A DNA stretch of 42,295 bases from Candidatus Alectryocaccomicrobium excrementavium (GCA_018716755.1 DVJN01000217.1:1-42295); one strand, 5' to 3'. Shown: positions 16,360 through 24,516, numbered from the stretch's first letter. A program made the numbers and translations. Notes: a model not told the origin generated them from the sequence alone.

Positions 16360-17280
16360 CTATCCCTTGAGCGCGCCGATCATTACGCCCTTGACGAAAT
16401 GCTTTTGCACAAAGGGATAGGCAACGAGAACCGGCAGGCTGGAGACGAAAATCAGCGCGTATTTCATGGATTCCGCCATCATGGAACGGCGCATCATGGC
16501 CTCCATCTGGATGCTGCTCATGCTGTTCACATCGATGTTTTTCAGCATCTGGTTTTCCATCAGGATGTTTCGCAGGATTAGTTGTAGGGGGTATTTATCG
16601 CTGTCGTTCAGGTAAATCAAAGCGTTCATGTAGGAATTCCAGTGGCCGACCGCGCAATACAGCGCGATGACGGCGATGATGGAGCCGGAAAGCGGCAACG
16701 CGATTTGGAAGAAAATCCGGAAATCGTTTGCCCCGTCGATCTTGGCGGATTCCAGCAGTTCGTTGGGTATGTTGGATTTGTAGAACGTGCGCACAATGAT
16801 CATATTGTATACGCTCAGGCCCGAGGGCAGGATCATGGCCGCACGGGTATCCAGCATGCCCAGGTTTTTGATGAGCACATAGGTGGGAATCAGGCCGCCG
16901 CCAAAATACATGGTGAACATGAAGTAAGCCATAAAGAGGTTGTGACCCTTGATATTGCGGCTCATCACATAGGCGGCGGGCATCGTCAGCGCCAGCGCGT
17001 ATATCGTGCCCACGCCGGCATAGAGGATGGAGTTGGCATAACCAATCCAGATTTCTTCGTTTTTGAAGATGTTTGTATACGGTTCCATCGTGAACCCCTT
17101 TGGCAACAGGATGACATTGCCGCCCATCAATTCATAGGGATCGCTGATGGAAGCGATGACTGTGAAATACAGCGGATAGAGGATGATGAGGATCACAATC
17201 ACCAGAAGCGCGACGTTGACGGCGTCGAACACCCGGTCAAACGTCGATCTGCGCACTTTTTCCCGCTTGGCTTTTATCAT
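16360..17280 (-). CDS. Carbohydrate ABC transporter permease (LplC-like, CUT1)
   Basis: 306 residues with six predicted membrane helices. The ATPase-coupling EAA loop is seen as LLESAKIDGANDFRIFFQIALP. N-terminal RRSTFDRVFDAVNVALL and C-terminal PFVQKHFVKGVMIGALKG are typical of the LplC/YtcP type. AGGAGG is nine bases before ATG 17280. Starts 18 bases after the partner permease, forming the inner-membrane heterodimer with it. Confidence 0.95.
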   Translation of the reverse strand: MIKAKREKVRRSTFDRVFDAVNVALLVIVILIILYPLYFTVIASISDPYELMGGNVILLPKGFTMEPYTNIFKNEEIWIGYANSILYAGVGTIYALALTMPAAYVMSRNIKGHNLFMAYFMFTMYFGGGLIPTYVLIKNLGMLDTRAAMILPSGLSVYNMIIVRTFYKSNIPNELLESAKIDGANDFRIFFQIALPLSGSIIAVIALYCAVGHWNSYMNALIYLNDSDKYPLQLILRNILMENQMLKNIDVNSMSSIQMEAMMRRSMMAESMKYALIFVSSLPVLVAYPFVQKHFVKGVMIGALKG

Positions 17281-17298
17281 GGGATAGCGCCTCCTTTT

Positions 17299-18237
17299 TT
17301 ACCACAGCGAAGTTTCCGACACGCGCCGGGCAAAGCCGTTGCAGATGACCAGCAAAACGACATTGACAACGGAACTGAACACGCCTATGGCCGTGGTATA
17401 GCTGTATTGCGCGTCCTTGATGCCCAGCCGGTAAACGTAGGTGCCGATGATGTCGGATGTTTCCATATTCAGCGAATTTTGCAGCAAAAGGATTTTTTCG
17501 TATCCCACGCTCACCAGGGAACCCACATTCAGGATCAAAAGCGTGATGATCGTTGGCAGGATGGTGGGGAGATCGATATAGAGGATTTTCTGGAAGCGGT
17601 TTGCCCCGTCGATGATGGAGGCTTCGATCATTTGCGGATCGACGCTGCTCAGCGCGGCCAGATAGATGATCGATCCCCAGCCTGTGCCCTGCCAAACCCC
17701 GCTGAGCACGTAAATCGTTTTGAAATACTGGGGCTCGGCAAGGAAGGCTACGCGTTCGCCGCCGAATGCCGCAATGATGTGGTTGAATACGCCGTTTGTG
17801 CGGTCCATAAACAGCATCATCATGGAACAGATGGCGATGGCGGAAATGAAGTGAGGGATATACGTGATCATTTGCACGCATTTTTTGAATTTTTCCGAGC
17901 GCAGCTCGTTGAGCATGAATGCGAGCAGGATGGGCATGGGGAACCCGGCAACCAGCGAATACACGCTGATGCCCAGCGTGTTGCGCAGCAGGGGCCAGAA
18001 ATTGGAGGATGTAACAAAGCGGATAAAGTGCTCCATGCCTACCCAGCTGCTGCCAATGATGCCCTTGCGGAAGGAAAAATCCTTAAACGCGATCTGGATG
18101 CCATACATGGGCACATAGCAAAAAATGAAAATGAACACTACGCCGGGGAGCAACAGCAGATACATTTGGTAATTGTTTTGCAGGTATCGCCAGAAGCGCA
18201 TCCAGCGCATACCATTGGATAGGCGGCGGTTCACCAT
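17299..18237 (-). CDS. Carbohydrate ABC transporter permease (LplB-like, CUT1)
   Basis: 312 residues with six membrane helices. The opening NNYQMYLLLLPGVVFIFIF and FKDFSFRKGI are typical of LplB-type permeases, and the EAA loop is MIEASIIDGANRFQKILYIDLP (about residues 205-226). An AAAGGA-type ribosome binding site lies ahead of ATG 18237. Pairs with the following permease for uptake of an oligosaccharide presented by the solute-binding protein. Confidence 0.95.
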   Translation of the reverse strand: MVNRRLSNGMRWMRFWRYLQNNYQMYLLLLPGVVFIFIFCYVPMYGIQIAFKDFSFRKGIIGSSWVGMEHFIRFVTSSNFWPLLRNTLGISVYSLVAGFPMPILLAFMLNELRSEKFKKCVQMITYIPHFISAIAICSMMMLFMDRTNGVFNHIIAAFGGERVAFLAEPQYFKTIYVLSGVWQGTGWGSIIYLAALSSVDPQMIEASIIDGANRFQKILYIDLPTILPTIITLLILNVGSLVSVGYEKILLLQNSLNMETSDIIGTYVYRLGIKDAQYSYTTAIGVFSSVVNVVLLVICNGFARRVSETSLW

Positions 18238-18279
18238 GAATATCCCGTCCTTTCTGGCCTGAATGGCGGTTTTATCCGA

Positions 18280-19770
18280 TCATTTCACTGTGATGTTCCT
18301 GTCCCACGCGGACATTTCGAGGCAAAGCTGCTCCGGCGCCAGGCGGCGGCCATTGAGGACGGCGTTTTCGATCACGATGTCATGGTTGCAATGCGCCTCG
18401 TCCGCCCCCACAAAGCGGCATTTGGGGCAGGGCATGTTTTCCGGGCCGTATATATGGATGTCTTCCAGGCGGATATTGTAAGTTTCGCCCAGCATATGAT
18501 CCCGCGACCACATGCCATTGTAGATGACGGATTCTATCAGCGTGGGCTGCCATGGCGCCCCGGCGGCCCCGTAAGGCGCGCTCATATCCTGTTGATACAC
18601 GGGCGGCATGTCGTGCGCGCTGTATTCGCAGCGGATGTTGCGCACCAGCATATCGTGAATGCGGGCGCGGTCGCCGTTTTGCAGGTCTATATGGATGTGG
18701 GTGCCGTGGATCAGGTCGCAATCGTCCCACAGGATGTCATAGTATTCGTCCGCGCAGGTCTCCGCGCCCAGCTCCAGGCAGCGCCCCCAGTCGCACCAGA
18801 CGGTGCAGCCGGTTACGGCAATGTGGTGCTGGCTCGTCTGATCCCAGCCCTTGATGCCCTTGAGCACGATGCAGTCGTCAAAATTGCGGAAAAATCCGTT
18901 GGCAATGCGTACATAACAGCAGTTGAAAAGATCGATGCCGTCGCTGTTGTAGCGCCACATGCCGATGGTTTTGATCCATTCGCAATTCAGCCGCTCGCAG
19001 CCGGCCAGGGTATAGGCGTATTCGGAACTGTCGCGCGCGATGACGCCCGCGATTTCGCAATCCTGGCAGGAGTACAGGCGCACGCAGCCGCGCGTGATGG
19101 GCTCGGTTTTCAAGAGGGCGCGCACGGTTTCCTCGCTGCGGCAATCCAGATCTTCCCCCCGGGCCGAGCAGATCTGCCGGCTGCGGCTGGTGCGTTCTTC
19201 GCGGCTGCCGTCGATTACGCCGTAGCCCACGATGCGCACATTTTTTTTGTGAATGGCCCATACCGAGCCATAGAGCACCGCGCCGCCATCCAGAAACAGG
19301 GTTTCGCCGTCCTCCAGCTCCAGGTTGCCCACTTCGTGCACGCCGGGGCCGAAATAGCGCACGCCCGGCGCGGCCTTGTCCACGCCAAAATCGGTGAGCG
19401 GGTTGGCAAAAATGTGCAGCGCATTGTGCCAGCCATCCAGCTCCACCGTATAGCTGCCGGGCCGGTCGATGGTAAATGCAATTTCACGGCCGCTCACGCG
19501 TGGCAAAATCCCTTTGCTCAGCGGGCGCACGACGGCTTCCTGGAAGGGCCTGCATGCCACCAGCTTCACTTCGATGGGCTCGTCCATTTCGAAGCTGATG
19601 AAAGAAGCGAGTTCCGTTTGCTCGATGGGGCGTTGCCCGCCGGGCCATACGGTATTGTAGGGCATGGCGGAAACGCGGCAGTACCAGGGAGCGGTTTTTT
19701 CGCCCTGGATAAAGGCTTCAAAGGTGGTAACCGAAAGCTCCCCGGCGGGCAGATGGTGAATTCTGTACAT
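18280..19770 (-). CDS. GH28-like parallel beta-helix glycosidase, copy B
   Basis: 496 residues, exactly the length of copy C next to it and very similar throughout, so the pair arose by tandem duplication. N-terminal sandwich with VWPGGQRPIEQTELASF, then beta-helix with YNSDGIDLFN and NFDDCIVLKGIKG holding the putative catalytic Asp residues; WCDWGRCLELGAET stands where GHG would be. No signal peptide. ATG 19770 is chosen over the GTG at 19779 because GTGAGG is properly spaced; it lies ten bases after the stop of copy C. Second gene of the transporter operon. Probably cleaves imported pectic oligosaccharides; differences from copy C (for example RSRQICSARGEDLD replaced there) may reflect a different linkage. 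Confidence 0.82.
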   Translation of the reverse strand: MYRIHHLPAGELSVTTFEAFIQGEKTAPWYCRVSAMPYNTVWPGGQRPIEQTELASFISFEMDEPIEVKLVACRPFQEAVVRPLSKGILPRVSGREIAFTIDRPGSYTVELDGWHNALHIFANPLTDFGVDKAAPGVRYFGPGVHEVGNLELEDGETLFLDGGAVLYGSVWAIHKKNVRIVGYGVIDGSREERTSRSRQICSARGEDLDCRSEETVRALLKTEPITRGCVRLYSCQDCEIAGVIARDSSEYAYTLAGCERLNCEWIKTIGMWRYNSDGIDLFNCCYVRIANGFFRNFDDCIVLKGIKGWDQTSQHHIAVTGCTVWCDWGRCLELGAETCADEYYDILWDDCDLIHGTHIHIDLQNGDRARIHDMLVRNIRCEYSAHDMPPVYQQDMSAPYGAAGAPWQPTLIESVIYNGMWSRDHMLGETYNIRLEDIHIYGPENMPCPKCRFVGADEAHCNHDIVIENAVLNGRRLAPEQLCLEMSAWDRNITVK

Positions 19771-19780
19771 GGCGCGCACC

Positions 19781-21271
19781 TCACTTCACGGTAATGTCGC
19801 TGAAGGCGTCTTTTTCGATTTTGAGCTCCTCCGGCCGCAACCGTTTGCCGTTCATCACGATGTTTTCCAGCACGATGCCGCGGTTGCAGTGCTCCCCGTC
19901 CTGGCCCCCGAAGCTGCAGGGGGGGACTTCCATGCCTGGCGGGGCATAGATGGTGATGTCCTGGTAGCGCACATGGCTCGTGCGGCCGAGAATGTGATCC
20001 TGGGAATAGGGGCCGTCATAGATGGGCGAGGCGATCAGGTGCGGTATGGCGCGCCGCCGGAAGGCGGCAAAGGGCTGCGTCATATCGTGCTGGTACACGC
20101 CTTCCAGGTCATAAGGGCTATATTCGCAGCGAATGTTGCGCAGAACCATGTCGTGCACGTGGGCGCGGTCGGAATTGTGCGTGCGCATCACGACGTGCGA
20201 GGCGTGGATTACGTCGCAATTCTCCCATACGATATCGTGGTATTCGTCCGCGCAGGTTTCCGCGCCGATTTCCAGCGCGCTGCCCCAATCGCACCATACG
20301 GTGCAACCGGTTACAGTGATGTGGTGCAGATTTTCCCTGTCCCAGCCCTTGATGCCCTTGAGCACGATGCAATCGTCAAAATCGCGGAAGAAGCCGTTGG
20401 CAATGCGCACATAGCGGCTGTTGAAAAGATCAATGCCGTCGCTATTGTAGCGCCACATGCCGATGGTCTTAATCCATTCGCAATTCAGCCGCTCGCAGCC
20501 GGCGGCAATGTAGGCGAAAGTCGAGCTGTCGCGCGCAATAATGCCCGCAATTTCGCAGTCCTGGCAGGAATACAGGTGTACGCAACCGTTCAGTACCCGG
20601 TTTTCGCGCATGTACGCGCGCAGGGTCTCTTCGCACCGCAGGTCGCCGCCGTCCACGGCGTAGTCCACCGGGATGAGGAGGTTGGCGGTGGTGCGCTCTT
20701 CGCGGCTGCCGTCGATCACGCCATAGCCCACGATGCGCACATTCTTTTTGTGAAACGCGCTGACGGAGCCATAAAGCACTGCGCCGCCGTCCACAAACAG
20801 GGTTTCCCCATCGTTCAGTTCCAGGTTGCCCGCTTCGTGCACGCCGGGGCCAAAATAGCGCACGCCCGGCGCGGCTTTGTCCACGCCGAAATCGGTGAGG
20901 GGGTTGGCAAAGATGTGCAGCGCGTGGTGCATGCCGTCCAGTTCCAGGGTGTATCCACCCGGTTCGGAAATTGTGAACATGATTTCGCGCCCCTGGGTGG
21001 CTGGCTGGATGTTTTTGCTGAGCGGGCGCACAATGGCCTCGGAAAACGCTTTGCAGGCCACGAGGCGCACTTTTACGGGTTCCTGCATTTCAAAGCTGAT
21101 AAAAGAGGCGGTTTCGGTCTGTTCGATGGGGCGCTGGAAGCCCGGCCACACGGTATTGTACGGCATGGCGGAAACGCGGCAATACCACAGGGCGGTTTGC
21201 TCGCCATTGAGAAAAACCATGAAATCGGTGGGCACCGGTTCCCCTTTGGGCGGATGATGAATACGCAACAT
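19781..21271 (-). CDS. GH28-like parallel beta-helix glycosidase, copy C
   Basis: 496 residues, first gene of the operon. Same plan as copy B: sandwich with VWPGFQRPIEQTETASF, helix with YNSDGIDLFN, DFDDCIVLKGIKG and WCDWGSALEIGAET in place of GHG. The ORF track extends to 21340, but ATG 21271 (MLRIHHPP) has GAGGA eight bases upstream and aligns with the N-terminus of copy B, so it is preferred. No signal peptide. Transcribed from a strong promoter with an operator and a leader hairpin ahead of it. Substrate inferred as a pectin fragment from the GH28-like catalytic Asp pattern. Confidence 0.82.
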   Translation of the reverse strand: MLRIHHPPKGEPVPTDFMVFLNGEQTALWYCRVSAMPYNTVWPGFQRPIEQTETASFISFEMQEPVKVRLVACKAFSEAIVRPLSKNIQPATQGREIMFTISEPGGYTLELDGMHHALHIFANPLTDFGVDKAAPGVRYFGPGVHEAGNLELNDGETLFVDGGAVLYGSVSAFHKKNVRIVGYGVIDGSREERTTANLLIPVDYAVDGGDLRCEETLRAYMRENRVLNGCVHLYSCQDCEIAGIIARDSSTFAYIAAGCERLNCEWIKTIGMWRYNSDGIDLFNSRYVRIANGFFRDFDDCIVLKGIKGWDRENLHHITVTGCTVWCDWGSALEIGAETCADEYHDIVWENCDVIHASHVVMRTHNSDRAHVHDMVLRNIRCEYSPYDLEGVYQHDMTQPFAAFRRRAIPHLIASPIYDGPYSQDHILGRTSHVRYQDITIYAPPGMEVPPCSFGGQDGEHCNRGIVLENIVMNGKRLRPEELKIEKDAFSDITVK

Positions 21272-21318
21272 AAGGCATTCCTCGCTTTTTTTGGACTTTT
21301 GTCTGGCGTTCCGGGGAG

Positions 21319-21350
21319 CGCTGCGCAATGCCGGGAGCAACTGCGCAGCG
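21319..21350 (-). other. Leader hairpin of the GH28/transporter operon
   Basis: CGCTGCGCA and TGCGCAGCG pair perfectly (nine pairs, 14-base loop) in the untranslated leader, about 30 to 60 bases after the predicted transcription start. No T tract follows, so a stability or 5'-end protection role is more likely than attenuation. Confidence 0.6.
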
Positions 21351-21354
21351 ATAA

Positions 21355-21371
21355 TGAAACCGATTGCATCA
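21355..21371. promoter_or_regulatory. LacI-type operator of the GH28/transporter operon
   Basis: TGAAACCGATTGCATCA lies at about +9 to +25 of the minus-strand transcript. It shares the uninterrupted ten-base core AACCGATTGC with the site in front of the MFS gene, so one regulator probably binds both. Confidence 0.7.
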
Positions 21372-21385
21372 CGGGTTATGGACTA

Positions 21386-21414
21386 ATTGTATATTATATA
21401 ATCCATTCTGTCAA
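21386..21414 (-). promoter_or_regulatory. Promoter of the GH28/transporter operon
   Basis: Minus strand TTGACA (21409-21414, perfect -35), 17 bases, TACAAT (21386-21391). Gives a leader of about 108 bases before the copy C start. Confidence 0.8.
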
Positions 21415-21473
21415 TAGGTAAATCAAATTTTTATTGGATTTCTTGTTCTAAACGGGAAATCATGAATTTTTGC

Positions 21474-21502
21474 TTGACTTTTCCGTGGGACGACGGTATA
21501 AT
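21474..21502 (+). promoter_or_regulatory. Promoter of the MFS transporter gene
   Basis: TTGACT (21474-21479), 17 bases, TATAAT (21497-21502), a near-perfect sigma-A promoter. The operator starts about six bases after the expected start site. Confidence 0.85.
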
Positions 21503-21514
21503 CTTTGGCGAATG

Positions 21515-21530
21515 GCGCAACCGATTGCGC
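21515..21530. promoter_or_regulatory. LacI-type operator of the MFS gene
   Basis: GCGCAACCGATTGCGC, an inverted repeat with six perfect pairs per arm around CCGA. It has the GCAANCGNTTGC-like form known for LacI/PurR-type regulators and lies at about +7 to +22. Confidence 0.75.
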
Positions 21531-21555
21531 ATAGCGGTATGCGGGAGGAGCTTGC

Positions 21556-22791
21556 ATGAAAAATACCAGGGCCGCTTCACGGGCGGATGGCAACCGCCTT
21601 TCGCCGGCGTTTTACCCGTTTCTGGCCATGATTTCGTGCTTCAGCATGGTTCAGCTGGTGCACAACACGTTTTTGAGCACGTATACGTTGGCGGCCACGG
21701 GGAGCACGCAAAATGTGCAGATTTTCAATATTCTCCTGGCGGCCTGCCAGCCGGTTGCGATGGTTGCGGCCGTGGCGATGGTGCGCCGGGTTTCCGCCTT
21801 GCGCGCGCAGCAGCTGGGGCTATTGCTGATTGTGCTCATCAATGTGTATTTATTTGTGGCGGTGGATCGTGCGGCGGAACACATTTTTGCCGTTTCCGTG
21901 GTTCAATCCACGGCCAATGGCTTTTATTTCACGACATACGCGTGCCAATTCGTCAGCTACACCGCCAATGAAAACCGCGACAGGGCTTCCGGGCTGGCCA
22001 ATCTTGTGACCAATGTGCTATCGTTGCTTTTTTCCCTGGGCAGCAGCGTGCTTTTTGGCGTGTATCCGGGTGGCGCGGGATACCGCATTTTGTTTTTGGT
22101 GGCGTTTGCCGTTTCCGTGGCGGCGTTGGCGCTCTCCTTTCGCCTGGAACCCCTGCGGGGGGAAGAGAGCGGCCGCACGATGTATTACCTGTATGCGCAT
22201 CGGGTATTTTGGCGCAACCGCTGGGCATGCGCCAGCTTACTGGTCAGTACGCTGGATGGCATGCGCGCGGGCGTCATGGCGTTTTTCCTCAATGTTTTGC
22301 TGTATTCCATGGTGGATAGCGAAGCGCTGGTGGGGGTGAATACGCTCATCACCACGCTTTGCAGCATCGTGGCGTTCGCCATTTATGCGCGCGCCGTCGG
22401 CGTCCACAGGCGCTATCGATCCGCGCAGTGGAGCATTTTTGCCATGCTTCTGGCCACTTTGGGGCTGATGGCCTGGATGGATCCCGTTTCCATCATGGCC
22501 TATAGCGCCATCAACGCCTTCATGCTGCCGTTTTACAGCACGCCGCTATTGAACGTGTATTGGACGGTACTGGAAAAATTGCCCGAATTGGAAAAATGCC
22601 GGGCGGAAACGCATGCCGCGCGGGAAGTTTATTATGGCCTGGGGCGCGTGGCGGGCGTGGTGCTCACGATGCTCCTTCCCGCCACGGGCGTTGGCGCCGC
22701 CATGGCGCTGCTGTGCCTGATGGGCGCGCAGTATTTGGGGCTGTATCTGTCCCGCGGGGTCATGCGGGATCTGGATCAAATTCCTTTATAG
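21556..22791 (+). CDS. MFS transporter, probable sugar transport
   Basis: 411 residues with about 12 hydrophobic segments, no signal peptide. FYPFLAMISCFSMVQLVHNTF opens the first helix pair; VSYTANENRDRASGLANLV is the loop before the central region, with the conserved ENRDRA-like MFS signature. It resembles the YqgE-type group of Firmicute major-facilitator proteins, whose substrates are unsettled. GGGAGGAG precedes ATG 21556. It is divergent from the GH28 operon and shares an operator core with it, so it likely imports or exports a related sugar or breakdown product. Confidence 0.85.
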   Translation: MKNTRAASRADGNRLSPAFYPFLAMISCFSMVQLVHNTFLSTYTLAATGSTQNVQIFNILLAACQPVAMVAAVAMVRRVSALRAQQLGLLLIVLINVYLFVAVDRAAEHIFAVSVVQSTANGFYFTTYACQFVSYTANENRDRASGLANLVTNVLSLLFSLGSSVLFGVYPGGAGYRILFLVAFAVSVAALALSFRLEPLRGEESGRTMYYLYAHRVFWRNRWACASLLVSTLDGMRAGVMAFFLNVLLYSMVDSEALVGVNTLITTLCSIVAFAIYARAVGVHRRYRSAQWSIFAMLLATLGLMAWMDPVSIMAYSAINAFMLPFYSTPLLNVYWTVLEKLPELEKCRAETHAAREVYYGLGRVAGVVLTMLLPATGVGAAMALLCLMGAQYLGLYLSRGVMRDLDQIPL

Positions 22792-22794
22792 CTT

Positions 22795-22823
22795 TTGACA
22801 AACAGAGGCAAACGTGGTATGAT
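22795..22823 (+). promoter_or_regulatory. Promoter of the second LacI gene
   Basis: TTGACA (22795-22800), 17 bases, TATGAT (22818-22823). It begins four bases after the MFS stop codon, so the regulator can be made independently of MFS transcription. The start site would be near 22830. Confidence 0.75.
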
Positions 22824-22826
22824 ATT

Positions 22827-22840
22827 CGCATCAATTGCGG
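22827..22840. promoter_or_regulatory. Possible degenerate operator at the LacI start
   Basis: CGCATCAATTGCGG has CGCA and TGCG arms like the MFS operator but with one base less between them. It covers the expected transcription start and the TTG start codon, which would suit autoregulation. Weaker match than the other two sites. Confidence 0.4.
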
Positions 22841-23968
22841 AAAAAGGATGTGGACGGTATCAATAAGGCTTCCATTTACACCATTGCCCAGCGGGTAGGG
22901 GTGTCTGCCGCCACGGTAAGCCGCGCGCTTTCGGGGCAGGGGCGCGTTCGCCCGGAAACCCGGCAACGCATTCTGGCGGCCGCTGAGGAGCTGAATTATC
23001 GTCCCAGCCGGCTTGCGCGCAGGCTGTCCGGGCCGGAGATCACCATCGTGGTGTTTTACGCGGGAATGCATCTGGAAGAATTTGGCCTGGACATTTTTCG
23101 CGGCGCATACGATGCCTGCCAGGAACTGGCGGATTATCATGTGCGGGTACGGATGTGCTATTTGCCCAATATGATGAATTTCCGCGCAAAGGAATGCGAA
23201 GTGGAACAGATCATCCGAATTTTGGAATCGGGCGTGCGCGGCGCGATCAATTTGCCCATTTTTTCGGATGAGGCGCAGAACGCGCGCATCCAGCAGGTTG
23301 TGCAGGAGCGCGGCATTGCCCTGGCGCAAACGGTGCATAGCCGGGATAAGGGGAACCCCATCTTTTCGTATCAGTCCGATGTTTACACGGCCGGCGCCAT
23401 TGCTGCGGAACTGCTGTGGAACATTCTGGGCGACGGGGGAAAGGTGAGCATTTTCACCACACAAAAGGATTTGCCCTTTTACGCGGCGGGGATCCGCGGC
23501 TTTCGCGATGCGATGCAGCGGTATCCGCTGGATCTTCTGGTCATTTACGAAAATTATGACGACCGGCAAATCGCCTATCACGCGACGGATGCCCTGCTGC
23601 GCAACTATCCCGATGTGCGGGGGATTTTTGTTGGCTCGGCCAATTCCAAAACGGTGTGCCAGCGCATTGCCGAAAGCCCGCACCCGGAGGAAATTTCCCT
23701 CATCACCAGCGATTTGTATCCGGAACTGGTGCCCTATATTGAGCGCCGCATGGTGCGCGCCACCATCATTCAGGCGCAGTATACGCAGGCGTTCGAGGCG
23801 TTTCGCGCGCTGGCCAATTATCTGATCACGCACATTCCGGCGGAACAGCCGGTGCGCATGGTGCGCCCGCAGATTGTGCTGCACAGCAATGTGGAGCAGT
23901 TTCTCACGCCCATGTCGGACAAGCGCGTTGCCGCGTGCCTGGCGGCCATAGAGCGCATAGAAACATAA
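22835..23968 (+). CDS. LacI-family transcriptional regulator (GH28/MFS regulon)
   Basis: About 377 residues. Helix-turn-helix IYTIAQRVGVSAATVSRALS (residues ~15-34), hinge RPSRLARRLSG, then an effector-binding domain (~65-370) with ITIVVFYAGMHLEEFGLDIF and a TAGAIAAELL-type segment. It probably represses the GH28/transporter operon, the MFS gene and itself through the CCGATTGC sites, and is relieved by a pectin-derived sugar; this is inferred from position. The start is unclear: TTG 22835 lies only about five bases after the predicted transcription start, and the GTG at 22850 has a poorly spaced AAGG. A strong bidirectional terminator follows. Confidence 0.9.
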   Translation: MRKKDVDGINKASIYTIAQRVGVSAATVSRALSGQGRVRPETRQRILAAAEELNYRPSRLARRLSGPEITIVVFYAGMHLEEFGLDIFRGAYDACQELADYHVRVRMCYLPNMMNFRAKECEVEQIIRILESGVRGAINLPIFSDEAQNARIQQVVQERGIALAQTVHSRDKGNPIFSYQSDVYTAGAIAAELLWNILGDGGKVSIFTTQKDLPFYAAGIRGFRDAMQRYPLDLLVIYENYDDRQIAYHATDALLRNYPDVRGIFVGSANSKTVCQRIAESPHPEEISLITSDLYPELVPYIERRMVRATIIQAQYTQAFEAFRALANYLITHIPAEQPVRMVRPQIVLHSNVEQFLTPMSDKRVAACLAAIERIET

Positions 23969-23994
23969 GCGCGCGGCTGGCACGGGACGCAAAA

Positions 23995-24033
23995 ATACAC
24001 AGCCCATTCTTTGCATGGGCTGTGTATCTTTTT
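23995..24033. terminator. Bidirectional terminator between LacI gene and tRNA array
   Basis: ATACACAGCCCAT pairs with ATGGGCTGTGTAT (13 perfect pairs, seven-base loop). CTTTTTC follows on the plus strand for the LacI transcript, and on the minus strand TTTTTGCG follows for the tRNA transcript. Confidence 0.92.
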
Positions 24034-24034
24034 C

Positions 24035-24109
24035 TGGAGGCGCCATCCGGATTCGGACCGGAGAATGAGGGTTTTGCAGACCCTTGCCTTACCACTTGGC
24101 TATGGCGCC
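24035..24109 (-). tRNA. tRNA-Cys (GCA)
   Basis: 75 bases with encoded CCA. Acceptor stem GGCGCCA/TGGCGCC, anticodon loop CTGCAAA giving GCA, T-loop GTCCGAATC. Last tRNA of the array, 49 bases after tRNA-Gly; that spacer contains a small CCGCGC/GCGCGG hairpin that may aid processing. Confidence 0.97.
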
Positions 24110-24158
24110 ATGCCCTTTATGGCACGCAACCGCGCCAAAGCGCGGCTGTAAAAAACAA

Positions 24159-24234
24159 TGGAGCGGTAGACGAGACTCGGACTCGCGACCTTCGCCTTGG
24201 CAAGGCGACGCTCTACCAACTGAGCTACTACCGC
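24159..24234 (-). tRNA. tRNA-Gly (GCC)
   Basis: 76 bases with encoded CCA. Acceptor stem GCGGTAG/CTACCGC, anticodon loop TTGCCAA giving GCC. Three bases separate it from tRNA-Phe. Confidence 0.97.
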
Positions 24235-24237
24235 AAA

Positions 24238-24313
24238 TGGTGCCTTGGGGCGGAATCGAACCACCGACACGTAGATTTTCAGTCTACTGCTCTACCGACT
24301 GAGCTACCAAGGC
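24238..24313 (-). tRNA. tRNA-Phe (GAA)
   Basis: 76 bases with encoded CCA. Acceptor stem GCCTTGG/CCAAGGC, anticodon loop CTGAAAA giving GAA, T-loop GTTCGATTC. Confidence 0.97.
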
Positions 24314-24317
24314 AAAA

Positions 24318-24394
24318 TGGCGACCTGGAAGGGGCTCGAACCCTCGACCTCCAGCGTGACAGGCTGGCATTCTAACCAACTGAACTACCAGGCC
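24318..24394 (-). tRNA. tRNA-Asp (GTC)
   Basis: 77 bases with encoded CCA. Acceptor stem GGCCTGG/CCAGGTC with one G-T pair, anticodon loop CTGTCAC giving GTC. Confidence 0.97.
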
Positions 24395-24400
24395 GCATCC

Positions 24401-24476
24401 TGGTGGGAACAACAGGGCTCGAACCTGTGACCCCTTGCTTGTAAGGCAAGTGCTCTCCCAACTGAGCTATGCTCCC
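24401..24476 (-). tRNA. tRNA-Val (TAC)
   Basis: 76 bases with encoded CCA. Acceptor stem GGGAGCA/TGTTCCC with one G-T pair, anticodon loop CTTACAA giving TAC. First tRNA of the array. Confidence 0.97.
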
Positions 24477-24516
24477 AGGAACCCTGCAGTTCGCAGTCGC
24501 ACAAGCGACGAATAAT

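Noticed and set aside
24035-24476. Small ORFs across the tRNA array (for example 23935-24375, 24084-24302)
   Set aside because: The sequence is fully explained by five tRNA genes on the minus strand; these short reading frames are the familiar false ORFs over tRNAs.
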